The translations under genes were made by a program, and so were the position numbers. A stretch of DNA of 24,692 nucleotides. Source: a virus. The stretch spans positions 1-24,692 of the IMG/VR virus record IMGVR_UViG_3300043567_000469. One strand, 5' to 3'. Below are positions 5,609 through 11,475 of this stretch, piece by piece; the stretch's first letter is position 1, and each line of letters opens with the position of its first letter. Below the pieces are notes generated by a model, which was not told where the DNA came from, did not search any database, and saw only the letters and a program-made list of their open reading frames with translations.

Positions 5609-6051
5609 TTTGCGTACAGATAGGAACCTGCCCAATCGGCATTTTCAAACAACCATTCACGCTGCTCAATAATGCGAAGGTCATAACGAACACCTTTGGC
5701 AGGAGACTTGAACGATGCTGCTTTATAAATCTCTCCAGTTTTCTTATCCACAAAAGCGTGAACAGACCTTTGTCCAGCAGCATTCATAATGATTTTGTGA
5801 TACTTCTTACCAGACTCAAAAGTGAAGTCATAATCACACTTACCATTCTTCAGGTCGGTGATGCAGGCATCGTGGTACTCTACATCAGATGTGCGAAGTG
5901 CGTGAGAACGAATACTGTAGTCAATAAAGTTCTGTCGCAGTGCCTCACACAGTTGCCAGCAATACTTAACAACATTCAGTTGGATGGTATTCTGGGCATC
6001 ACGTTGAGCACAGAAGTCACTGAAATCCTTGGTGAGAAAAACAGAAGTCAT
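5605..6051 (-). CDS. Conserved cyanophage hypothetical protein, 148 aa
   Basis: The frame starts MTSVFLTKDFSDFCAQRDAQ. The C-terminal half, around KYHKIIMNAAGQRSVHAFVD then KTGEIYKAASFKSPAKGVRY and the tail ENADWAGSYLYAK, matches a conserved cyanophage protein I remember, still of unknown function. It leads the block after module 4, with the TATAAT 22 nt upstream of the ATG. It overlaps the exported protein gene by 4 nt. Confidence 0.8.
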   Translation of the reverse strand: MTSVFLTKDFSDFCAQRDAQNTIQLNVVKYCWQLCEALRQNFIDYSIRSHALRTSDVEYHDACITDLKNGKCDYDFTFESGKKYHKIIMNAAGQRSVHAFVDKKTGEIYKAASFKSPAKGVRYDLRIIEQREWLFENADWAGSYLYAK

Positions 6052-6059
6052 CGGGTTCG

Positions 6060-6127
6060 TTGCGTATGAAAGTATTATAGGGCATCCAGAGGGGTCTGGA
6101 GTGCCCTGTGTGCCAGTTCTTCAAGTG
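6060..6127 (-). promoter_or_regulatory. Terminator-promoter module 4 (leader class B)
   Basis: On the minus strand TGGACACTTGAAGAACTGGC begins inside the methyltransferase stop region. A long hairpin follows (GGGCA-CCAGA...TCTGG-TGCCC, plus 6080-6106), then TATAAT at 6079-6074 and the leader ACTTTCATACGCAA. The leader matches modules 6 and 8. It separates the nuclease/methyltransferase block from the next one. Confidence 0.65.
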
Positions 6128-6795
6128 TCCATAAAGGACAAAATACTTTCACTTTGTTCATAGATTCTGTTCTTAGTCATTGCAAAATATTCTGCGTTCA
6201 TTTCAATTCCAATGAAGTTTCTACCGCATTGCTTAGCAGCAACACCAATCGCACCACTTCCCATACAAGGATCCAATACTGTATCACCCACATTTGAACT
6301 TGCCTCAATCAACCTTGACATAAGTTTGACTGGTTTAGGTGTGGGGTGGTCTTTATAATGTTCAATAGGATTACGCCATACTGCAGACTTACAGTGCTCA
6401 TTAAATACTGCTCCGGACTTTTTAGCAAACACACAGTTCTCTATGCTGGAGAGCCAGATATATTGCCCATTCATCGGAGAAGGATTGGTTTTTTCCCATA
6501 TACAGTGTCTTACAGATAATCCGTGATCTATCAGGCGACTGCGAATATGTGATACTTGAACTGAACCGCAAAAGATATAAATGCTCCCAGAAGTCACACG
6601 AACAACTTCATCGATAAAGTCATCCAGTGGAAATGTAATGATATCTGCGTGACTCTTATCCAGATTTCTTAATCCACCACTCTTACGATTTACCTCATCA
6701 TATGGTATATCTGTAAGAGTAAGCGAAATGCTCCCGTCAGCAAGTGATGGGAGTACATTCATACAATTATCGTTATAAAGTTTTACATCATTCAT
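6121..6795 (-). CDS. DNA methyltransferase (N4/N6 type, beta class)
   Basis: The 224-residue protein has the catalytic motif TDIPYDE at residues 28-34 (a DPPY variant), HPTPKPV at 150-156, and the SAM-binding motif DPCMGSGAIG at 175-184. Catalytic motif first and SAM motif last is the beta-class order of N6-adenine and N4-cytosine DNA methyltransferases (Pfam N6_N4_Mtase family). It should methylate a specific DNA site using S-adenosylmethionine; the target is not readable. It is translationally coupled by an 8-nt overlap to the upstream putative nuclease and ends at module 4. It may protect phage DNA from that nuclease or from host restriction. Confidence 0.9.
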   Translation of the reverse strand: MNDVKLYNDNCMNVLPSLADGSISLTLTDIPYDEVNRKSGGLRNLDKSHADIITFPLDDFIDEVVRVTSGSIYIFCGSVQVSHIRSRLIDHGLSVRHCIWEKTNPSPMNGQYIWLSSIENCVFAKKSGAVFNEHCKSAVWRNPIEHYKDHPTPKPVKLMSRLIEASSNVGDTVLDPCMGSGAIGVAAKQCGRNFIGIEMNAEYFAMTKNRIYEQSESILSFMDT

Positions 6796-7414
6796 AGTTG
6801 AAAATTATTGTACTTGGACATACCTTAGTTAGGCGACTCCAATCAATAGGAACACTAATTGTAGTCCAACCGTTGTTTTTTGCATACTTCCTATTTCTCA
6901 TAGAAAATTTACTCTTCTCAAGTCCTTCCTTCAGTTCTTTGCGTAGCACTAGTGCTGCTTTTTTATGTAAAGGGAGGATGTAAAGTATAGCATCATTAAT
7001 CTTGTGGTTGCAAAGTGCCCATCCGGGAACTGGCATTTTATTAGAGTAGAGACCAAAGTCCTGACTCACAATTTCTGCAAGAAAATCATCCCAAGGTGCA
7101 TTTGGATCACGCAACTTATAATCGAGTGTAAATCCTTTCTGAAGAACTTTCCCCGTCTTACAACTCACCAAATCAAAAGAGGCATCAACACCTGCTTTAT
7201 TTCTAAACTTAGAGAAACTATCATCTCCATAATTGTCCTCGAAAGTATCAAAATCTATGCGAATGTTATGACGATTTTGATACTCAACATTCAGTTGGTG
7301 GACAATTGCAAGGTGATCTCCTCTTTCAATAGATTGCCTTTCTTTTTCAAGAGATTGATGAAAATCGTGAACTTTATGATTTTTAAGATAAGGTTGTTGA
7401 ATAGAATAAGTCAT
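6788..7414 (-). CDS. Putative PD-(D/E)XK nuclease beside the methyltransferase
   Basis: The 208-residue frame starts MTYSIQQPYLKNHKVHDFHQ. Around residues 75-102 it reads GVDASFDLVS...FTLDYKLR: an aspartate (D77) ending a strand, then D98-Y-K100 after about 20 residues, which fits the PD-(D/E)XK nuclease core used by many type II restriction enzymes. Its 8-nt overlap with a DNA methyltransferase strengthens a restriction partner role, but that is inference. It could also be a phage nuclease for host DNA breakdown, or an unrelated protein. The start overlaps the upstream stop by 1 nt (TAATG). Confidence 0.5.
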   Translation of the reverse strand: MTYSIQQPYLKNHKVHDFHQSLEKERQSIERGDHLAIVHQLNVEYQNRHNIRIDFDTFEDNYGDDSFSKFRNKAGVDASFDLVSCKTGKVLQKGFTLDYKLRDPNAPWDDFLAEIVSQDFGLYSNKMPVPGWALCNHKINDAILYILPLHKKAALVLRKELKEGLEKSKFSMRNRKYAKNNGWTTISVPIDWSRLTKVCPSTIIFNYE

Positions 7415-7569
7415 TAGAATTTTTGTGGAGGAGGAAGTTTAGGTGCATTCATTTCTACAGTAGTTTTCTGTAGGTTGAGCATCATACCATCTAGGGCACC
7501 AGCAACTGGAGTGAATCCAATCGTCGCAACAATAATACCAAAGATGGTTCCGGAAATGAAATTAATCAT
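7414..7569 (-). CDS. Small membrane protein, 51 aa
   Basis: The frame MINFISGTIFGIIVATIGFT has one transmembrane helix of about 20 residues at the very N-terminus, then a short soluble tail ending KLPPPQKF. Short MINFISG-type membrane proteins recur in T4-like cyanophages as I remember them. It overlaps the upstream gene by 4 nt and the nuclease-like gene by 1 nt. Probably in the host inner membrane; role unknown. Confidence 0.75.
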   Translation of the reverse strand: MINFISGTIFGIIVATIGFTPVAGALDGMMLNLQKTTVEMNAPKLPPPQKF

Positions 7570-7889
7570 ACGGTAAGAGCACTAGAAGGATGTGTTTCCC
7601 AATTTTGTTCCCATTGATTTTGATTAATCTGTGACTTTAATTCATTATGTTTCCATATGCCATAAAAATGAAGTTTAATCACATCAAATCCAAACTCCTG
7701 ATTGATATTTTTTCCAGCAATTTTTGTCAATCTGCAAAAGTTTGGAGCATCTCCATATGAAAGAACGTTCCTCCATTGAGGGCATTCTTTTGCATACTTA
7801 TACCAACTACGATTAAAAGTTGGATTTGCTTCTGGATTTGAAACTTGATTGCGAATCCAGTCTTCAATTCCTTCTATAGAATATTTCAT
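7566..7889 (-). CDS. Trp-rich hypothetical protein, 107 aa
   Basis: The frame begins MKYSIEGIEDWIRNQVSNPE and carries seven tryptophans, including NRSWYKYAKECPQWRN and QNQWEQNWETHP. There is no membrane segment and no known motif. It starts 3 nt after the 128-aa gene and overlaps the membrane protein gene by 4 nt, within the transcription unit that also holds the nuclease and methyltransferase. Confidence 0.75.
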   Translation of the reverse strand: MKYSIEGIEDWIRNQVSNPEANPTFNRSWYKYAKECPQWRNVLSYGDAPNFCRLTKIAGKNINQEFGFDVIKLHFYGIWKHNELKSQINQNQWEQNWETHPSSALTV

Positions 7890-7892
7890 AAG

Positions 7893-8279
7893 TCAAACAG
7901 CAAGAGCGCCAGAGGGGATTTCAACAATTTCGGGGAGTTTATCATCTTCAAACTGATTCATATTATAGCACACCCATTCACCATTGCGGAAGACATAAGC
8001 ATACTCTTCGCTGTTGTCAGGAAGAAGATACTCGCAGAGGTCAGCATCAAGGCGAGGAGGGCAATCTTCACCACGGGCAGAGTAATACTCGGGTTGATTG
8101 TTATCGTTCCAAGCAACAGACATATCACCACCGTCAATCAGTTCGGCAGCAAGTTCTTTGCTGTTGTAGTGAGTCTTCAGAATGCGACCCAACCAGGACT
8201 CATAACCGTCCCAGTGGTGGTAGGCAGAAAGAATAGAACCATCGGCAAGTTCAAGACCGATGCGAGCGCGGGTTGCCAT
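7893..8279 (-). CDS. Conserved phage protein (MATRARIG family), 128 aa
   Basis: The frame starts MATRARIGLELADGSILSAY with HHWDGYESWLG at residues 21-31 and ends with EIVEIPSGALAV. The MATRARIGL...HHWDGY...YYSARGEDCPPRLD layout matches a small protein family common in cyanophages and other marine phages, of unknown function. It leads the block after module 5, with TATAAT about 26 nt upstream. The putative restriction-modification pair belongs to this same block. Confidence 0.85.
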   Translation of the reverse strand: MATRARIGLELADGSILSAYHHWDGYESWLGRILKTHYNSKELAAELIDGGDMSVAWNDNNQPEYYSARGEDCPPRLDADLCEYLLPDNSEEYAYVFRNGEWVCYNMNQFEDDKLPEIVEIPSGALAV

Positions 8280-8289
8280 TGAGGGCGTT

Positions 8290-8362
8290 TGTTGATTACC
8301 TTGTTATTATAGGGCATCCAAGGCGTCCTACAAGGTCTCTTGTGCCACTTCAGGAACTGTCC
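8290..8362 (-). promoter_or_regulatory. Terminator-promoter module 5 (leader class A)
   Basis: Right after the CP12-like stop the minus strand reads GGACAGTTCCTGAAGTGGCA, then a weaker G/C-rich inverted stretch (about 8313-8340), then TATAAT at 8311-8306, then the class A leader ACAAGGTAATCAAC. The hairpin is less perfect than in modules 1, 4, 6 and 8, so terminator strength is uncertain. Confidence 0.55.
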
Positions 8363-8575
8363 TCAATCGTCGTAAAATCTACATTCTAGTGCATCAGGAT
8401 GAGCATCGCAATAAAGTTCCAAAGGTGTGGGGTCGTGGTCATCTTCTGGATGATGCTGCTTATACACTTGTAGTGCTTCTAATTCTTCTGCAGTATGGCG
8501 ACGTGTTTGTGGAGAGATAGTGGGGTCATCAAGAACTTGTTTATCCCTTTCAATATGTTGATCTATATTGCCCAT
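8363..8575 (-). CDS. cp12: CP12-like Calvin-cycle inhibitor
   Basis: The 70-residue protein ends with the CP12 C-terminal signature: CDAHPDALECRFYDD at 56-70, with the paired cysteines C56 and C65. In plants and cyanobacteria CP12 binds glyceraldehyde-3-phosphate dehydrogenase and phosphoribulokinase, switching off the Calvin cycle. Cyanophage copies are thought to push carbon into the pentose phosphate pathway for nucleotide synthesis. The N-terminal AWD_VEEL motif is not well preserved; RRHTAEELEAL sits where it could be expected. I chose the ATG at 8575 because the result matches the usual length and start (MGNIDQHIERDK); an in-frame ATG further out at 8647 exists. An AATAAATA box lies 24 nt upstream. 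Confidence 0.85.
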   Translation of the reverse strand: MGNIDQHIERDKQVLDDPTISPQTRRHTAEELEALQVYKQHHPEDDHDPTPLELYCDAHPDALECRFYDD

Positions 8576-8598
8576 AGGACTTGTTAAATTAGTTGTAG

Positions 8599-8606
8599 TA
8601 TTTATT
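8599..8606 (-). promoter_or_regulatory. Late-promoter-like AATAAATA before CP12
   Basis: The minus strand has AATAAATA here, 23 nt from the chosen CP12 start. It resembles the T4/cyanophage late promoter box (TATAAATA and variants). An A/T-rich 8-mer can occur by chance, and phage CP12 is usually discussed as a host-takeover gene rather than a late gene. Confidence 0.35.
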
Positions 8607-8804
8607 TTAATAATTTGTTGGTTCTGTTTGTGAGGATACACAGTCACCTTTACCGTACAGTGACCTTACAAACAGTTCGGTGAATTTTTCCATTTTTTGA
8701 GGGCAAACTTGACTTGGATCGTAATTAATTGCTTCTCTCAAAGCATTCAGCTCGTTCCACTCTTCTTTAGTGAGATAGTCTGCGCTTGTTTTGGAAAGTG
8801 TCAT
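8607..8804 (-). CDS. Conserved small cyanophage protein, 65 aa
   Basis: The frame reads MTLSKTSADYLTKEEWNELN and contains PQKMEKFTELFVRSLYGKGD, a string I remember as conserved in a small cyanophage family of unknown function. It is mostly helical. It ends 31 nt upstream of the CP12 start. Confidence 0.75.
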   Translation of the reverse strand: MTLSKTSADYLTKEEWNELNALREAINYDPSQVCPQKMEKFTELFVRSLYGKGDCVSSQTEPTNY

Positions 8805-8861
8805 TTCATTAAATTGGAATGTTAGGATTTTAACACAAATCCTTTACTATTATGTAGAAAC
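8805..8861 (-). other. Short intergenic gap with a small hairpin
   Basis: The minus strand has AGGATTT-GTGTTA-AAATCCT, a 7-bp stem without a run of Ts, and a TAAAAT that could be a weak -10 for the 65-aa gene. Neither is strong enough to call a terminator or promoter with confidence. Confidence 0.3.
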
Positions 8862-9233
8862 TTAATAATCTCTTTTGTTTTCTGTAAACTTTTCTAAAGC
8901 ATCCAAATCATCTTTGAGTTCTTTTTCTTTCTTTTGGTCATGATAATAAGACCACAGGGCATTATGAACTTCCATCAGACCATCAACCCAGAACCCAGTA
9001 GGATAAATGCCAAGTTCATCCATTAATCCTCTGTGACTGGTTCCTTCTTTCTCTGCCTTACACATAATATGGCAGATTGCCTGAACCATATCAAGTTTGT
9101 CTGATTCGGAAAGCATAAAGTACTTTCCTACTGCTCGTTGTTTTGCCTCTTCACTTTCTTTTTGAAGTTGTTTACAAGATTCAGAATCCCACCATTCTTG
9201 TAGTGCCTTACCAAATTCGTTAGGTTCAGTCAT
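8862..9233 (-). CDS. Conserved cyanophage protein, 123 aa
   Basis: From ATG 9233 the frame reads MTEPNEFGKALQEWWDSESC and continues helical, with GKYFMLSESDKLDMVQAICH then a GTSHRGL...LGIYPTGFWVDGLMEVHNAL stretch. These strings resemble a conserved cyanophage protein from memory. The start gives an 8-nt overlap (ATGACTGA) with the upstream gene; an in-frame start at 9257 would overlap further. Function unknown. Confidence 0.8.
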   Translation of the reverse strand: MTEPNEFGKALQEWWDSESCKQLQKESEEAKQRAVGKYFMLSESDKLDMVQAICHIMCKAEKEGTSHRGLMDELGIYPTGFWVDGLMEVHNALWSYYHDQKKEKELKDDLDALEKFTENKRDY

Positions 9234-9459
9234 CGCCAGTTCCAAAGATAGTTCCAAAGAAACCAGAGTCTCCCGGTTTACGATTTTCCAGTTTATCTAG
9301 CATCGCATCAGTATGCATCAGAGTGTCAATTCGTGAAATCATATCCGCAACCACACTACAAACCATTGGGCGTTCTTGTCTTGCTGCGAAGGCAAGTGCA
9401 TTCCTTAGTGATGCTTCTGCTTCTTTAAGTGATTCTTCAACTGATTTAGATAGTGCCAT
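9226..9459 (-). CDS. Conserved small helical cyanophage protein, 77 aa
   Basis: From ATG 9459 the frame reads MALSKSVEESLKEAEASLRN, helical to a glycine-rich end, GDSGFFGTIFGTGDD. A perfect AAGGAG lies upstream with good spacing, so this start is preferred over the in-frame ATGs near 9489. It matches, from memory, a small family found across T4-like cyanophages. Function unknown. Confidence 0.8.
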   Translation of the reverse strand: MALSKSVEESLKEAEASLRNALAFAARQERPMVCSVVADMISRIDTLMHTDAMLDKLENRKPGDSGFFGTIFGTGDD

Positions 9460-9460
9460 T

Positions 9461-10276
9461 TCAATTCTCCTTAATCCAGAATCCATCATCAGTCATTGTA
9501 TATCCTGCGGTAATCATTTCATCATAAGTTTGTGGAACTTTTTTCAGAGTCCACACCCCATCTACCATTTTATATCCAGCAGCAAGCATTTTATCTCGGT
9601 ATGGATCACTCCAAGATTTTTTAAGAAGAAAACTACCATCTCCCTTGTCCACCCATTCAATTTGGTCTCCTTCTTTGAGATTTGCTGCTTCTAATAGGTC
9701 ATCGGGAAAAGTGATGAATTGCATCTCTCCAAGTTCTTCAACTGGAAGAACCCACTTCTTCACTTTATCTACATCGCTTTGAGTCGCACTTGGCATTATC
9801 TTGCGATGCCAATCTGGTCTTGAAAGTGCTTCCATATCACTATGTCCCCAAGGAGGCATACAATCATCACTTACTTCTTCTGAGTCCCAAAAGTTATTCC
9901 AGGCACCTTTACATTCAGGTGACTGGTCATCTTTATCGCAGGTGACTGGAGAAATATAAGAAGGAGTCATATTTCCTGCCGTATCAACATTAAAAAAGGC
10001 AGTATTCTCTTCTTTACCGGCAACAACAGTCTTATCAGTCTCCCACTCTCTGGCATACTCATCATATGCTTGAATGTGTCCTTTACCATTACCATTCAGG
10101 AGTGCCAGAAGTTCATAGCATCGTTCTGTGTGATGTTTGAAATAATGATAGTTTTCTTCGGTTGCTTTTTTAATTACATCATATATTTCTTGTGAAGATG
10201 CCTCCGAAGACAAAAGAGTATCATTCATCCACTCTTCAAGTCTTTCAAGAGAATGCTTCTTGTAGTCAAAGTCCAT
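9461..10276 (-). CDS. AbrB-like domain protein with C-terminal repeats, 271 aa
   Basis: The N-terminal half is helical and acidic (MDFDYKKHSLERLEEWMNDT...). Around residues 187-223 it reads FITFPDDLLEAANLKEGDQI and continues to EWVDKGDGSFLLKK, which fits the short swapped-hairpin AbrB/MazE-type DNA-binding domain. Two copies of a motif, YxxMxxAGYxMxDGxWxxKx, follow in tandem at the C-terminus (ending TLKK and WIKEN). It may be a phage DNA-binding regulator, but the AbrB call rests on one motif. It overlaps the upstream gene by 11 nt. Confidence 0.7.
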   Translation of the reverse strand: MDFDYKKHSLERLEEWMNDTLLSSEASSQEIYDVIKKATEENYHYFKHHTERCYELLALLNGNGKGHIQAYDEYAREWETDKTVVAGKEENTAFFNVDTAGNMTPSYISPVTCDKDDQSPECKGAWNNFWDSEEVSDDCMPPWGHSDMEALSRPDWHRKIMPSATQSDVDKVKKWVLPVEELGEMQFITFPDDLLEAANLKEGDQIEWVDKGDGSFLLKKSWSDPYRDKMLAAGYKMVDGVWTLKKVPQTYDEMITAGYTMTDDGFWIKEN

Positions 10277-10448
10277 TATTAAAGTCCTTGATTGCTTGTT
10301 CCATTATAATCTGAATTTCCTTGCTCGTCAAGTTGTTAAGAAAGCACCATTTAGGGTCATTTTTGTCCCATTCTGCCGAAAAAGAACCATCTTCATTTTG
10401 AATTACTCTAAAAGTATCAATCTCTTGGTTTGGGTTTGTTGCACTCAT
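10266..10448 (-). CDS. Conserved small cyanophage protein, 60 aa
   Basis: The frame reads MSATNPNQEIDTFRVIQNED and contains GSFSAEWDKNDPKWCFLNNL before a helical end. EDGSFSxxWDxNDxxxxFLN is a pattern I remember from small cyanophage proteins. It overlaps the zinc-finger gene end by 32 nt in a different frame. Function unknown. Confidence 0.75.
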   Translation of the reverse strand: MSATNPNQEIDTFRVIQNEDGSFSAEWDKNDPKWCFLNNLTSKEIQIIMEQAIKDFNNGL

Positions 10449-10566
10449 TACAATAATAAGAATAACCGTGTTTAAATGATTTTACCACCTGATAGTGCTC
10501 TGAGTCAAGTGGTTTCTCTTCACCACATTTGGAACAAATCCTAGTTTGGGTAGTAGTCTCCATCCC
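10417..10566 (-). CDS. Small zinc-finger protein, 49 aa
   Basis: From ATG 10566 the frame reads METTTQTRICSKCGEEKPLD, then a short linker and YYCNECNKPKPRD. CxxC...CxxC with a linker of about 26 residues is a treble-clef/zinc-ribbon arrangement like the zinc domain of some HNH-nuclease-associated and transcription-modulating phage proteins. It overlaps the upstream gene by 26 nt and the downstream gene by 32 nt in other frames. The frame stays open to 10734, but that extension is an unlikely start. Confidence 0.6.
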   Translation of the reverse strand, partial: GMETTTQTRICSKCGEEKPLDSEHYQVVKSFKHGYSYYCNECNKPKPRD

Positions 10567-10738
10567 AGTCAGATTTTTCTTTCTTACGGAGGCTCTTAAG
10601 TTCTTTGTAAAGTTCCTTGATTTGCTGATAAGCTTCTTCTGGCGTGATTTTATCTGAGATTTCAAGTCCTGCAATGAGTCCGACTTTATCGCCAAACCTA
10701 GCAAGAGTTCGTTCAAATTCTGTGAGAGTTTCATACAT
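10541..10738 (-). CDS. Conserved small cyanophage protein, 65 aa
   Basis: From ATG 10738 the frame reads MYETLTEFERTLARFGDKVG and includes KITPEEAYQQIKELYKELKS before a charged end. It resembles a small helical cyanophage family from memory. The start gives an 8-nt overlap with the upstream gene; a GTG at 10753 is the alternative. Function unknown. Confidence 0.75.
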   Translation of the reverse strand: MYETLTEFERTLARFGDKVGLIAGLEISDKITPEEAYQQIKELYKELKSLRKKEKSDWDGDYYPN

Positions 10739-10943
10739 CGTTAATACATCCACATTTTTCTACAAGAATATCTATACGAGCATCCAATGAGTTTTGAAGA
10801 CGATAAAGTTCATTTGTGGTTGAAATGTTTTCATCCTCTAACTTTAGAATACGCTGCTCAAGTTCTTCTATTTTTCTGAATAAAATATCTGTGGGTACTT
10901 CCGGAGTTCCCCACTTCTTCTGAAACCAATTTGGGTCACTCAT
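10731..10943 (-). CDS. Small coiled-coil protein, 70 aa
   Basis: The frame starts MSDPNWFQKKWGTPEVPTDI and continues as a leucine-spaced helix (RKIEELEQRILKLEDENIST) typical of a coiled coil, ending with a two-cysteine tail (EKCGCINDV). It overlaps the upstream stop by 1 nt (TAATG). Probably an oligomeric structural or scaffold-type small protein; this is inference. Confidence 0.75.
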   Translation of the reverse strand: MSDPNWFQKKWGTPEVPTDILFRKIEELEQRILKLEDENISTTNELYRLQNSLDARIDILVEKCGCINDV

Positions 10944-11107
10944 TACAAAACTCCAACTTCTTTTAAATAACGACGATATGCTAAAAATCTACCAACACTT
11001 GGTTGATTTGGTACATTTAGTTGATGACATATTTCACAATATGCCAGAAACTCATACCAGGGTGTGGTAGGGTCTAAAATATGATATGGATAATCAGAGT
11101 TTTCCAT
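10943..11107 (-). CDS. Small hypothetical protein, 54 aa
   Basis: The frame MENSDYPYHILDPTTPWYEF continues with LAYCEICHQLNVPNQPSVGR and ends LKEVGVL. It overlaps the upstream gene by 15 nt and the downstream one by 1 nt. A CxxC pair and an HQ segment are present but too little to call a metal site. Family not recognised. Confidence 0.65.
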   Translation of the reverse strand: MENSDYPYHILDPTTPWYEFLAYCEICHQLNVPNQPSVGRFLAYRRYLKEVGVL

Positions 11108-11300
11108 CAACAGTTCCCTGATGGATTTTTACTTCTTCAAATCCTTCTTGAAGACCTTTAAGATAGAACCTTGTGGCATCAATACAAGTTTGCTCAGTTG
11201 GAGAAGTAATTAAACACTTACCATCTCTATTATAGGAGTCCCAAGTTCCCCACTTCTTTGCTTCAACATAGAAGCAATCATCAATCAGTGTTCTATCCAT
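11094..11300 (-). CDS. Conserved small cyanophage protein, 68 aa
   Basis: The frame reads MDRTLIDDCFYVEAKKWGTW with SPTEQTCIDATRFYLKGLQE in the second half and ends DGKL. The KxWGxWDxYN...GxTRFxLKGxQEGF pattern resembles a conserved small cyanophage family from memory. It overlaps neighbours by 14 and 8 nt. Function unknown. Confidence 0.75.
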   Translation of the reverse strand: MDRTLIDDCFYVEAKKWGTWDSYNRDGKCLITSPTEQTCIDATRFYLKGLQEGFEEVKIHQGTVDGKL

Positions 11301-11475
11301 TTTTCAAATCAGGATGAGGAGCATAAAGAGGACCTTGATAGTTCCCAGCAAAGTTACTTTCTTCATTTACTTTCTGTACCGTTTCGTGAAGTTGCTTAAG
11401 TTCCTCAATAGTTTCTGGAGTTTCTTCCCATTCCCATTGATTTTCGTTTTTATCTGTAAAAGTACGATTTGTCAT
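11293..11475 (-). CDS. Small acidic hypothetical protein, 60 aa
   Basis: From ATG 11475 the frame reads MTNRTFTDKNENQWEWEETP, acidic with a helical middle and ending PHPDLKNG. The start gives a 4-nt ATGA overlap with the dehydratase gene; four more residues upstream are possible in frame. No motif is recognised. Confidence 0.7.
   Translation of the reverse strand: MTNRTFTDKNENQWEWEETPETIEELKQLHETVQKVNEESNFAGNYQGPLYAPHPDLKNG

Noticed and set aside
5398-6069. A 223-residue plus-strand frame
   Set aside because: It is antisense to the exported protein and the conserved 148-aa gene, both well supported.
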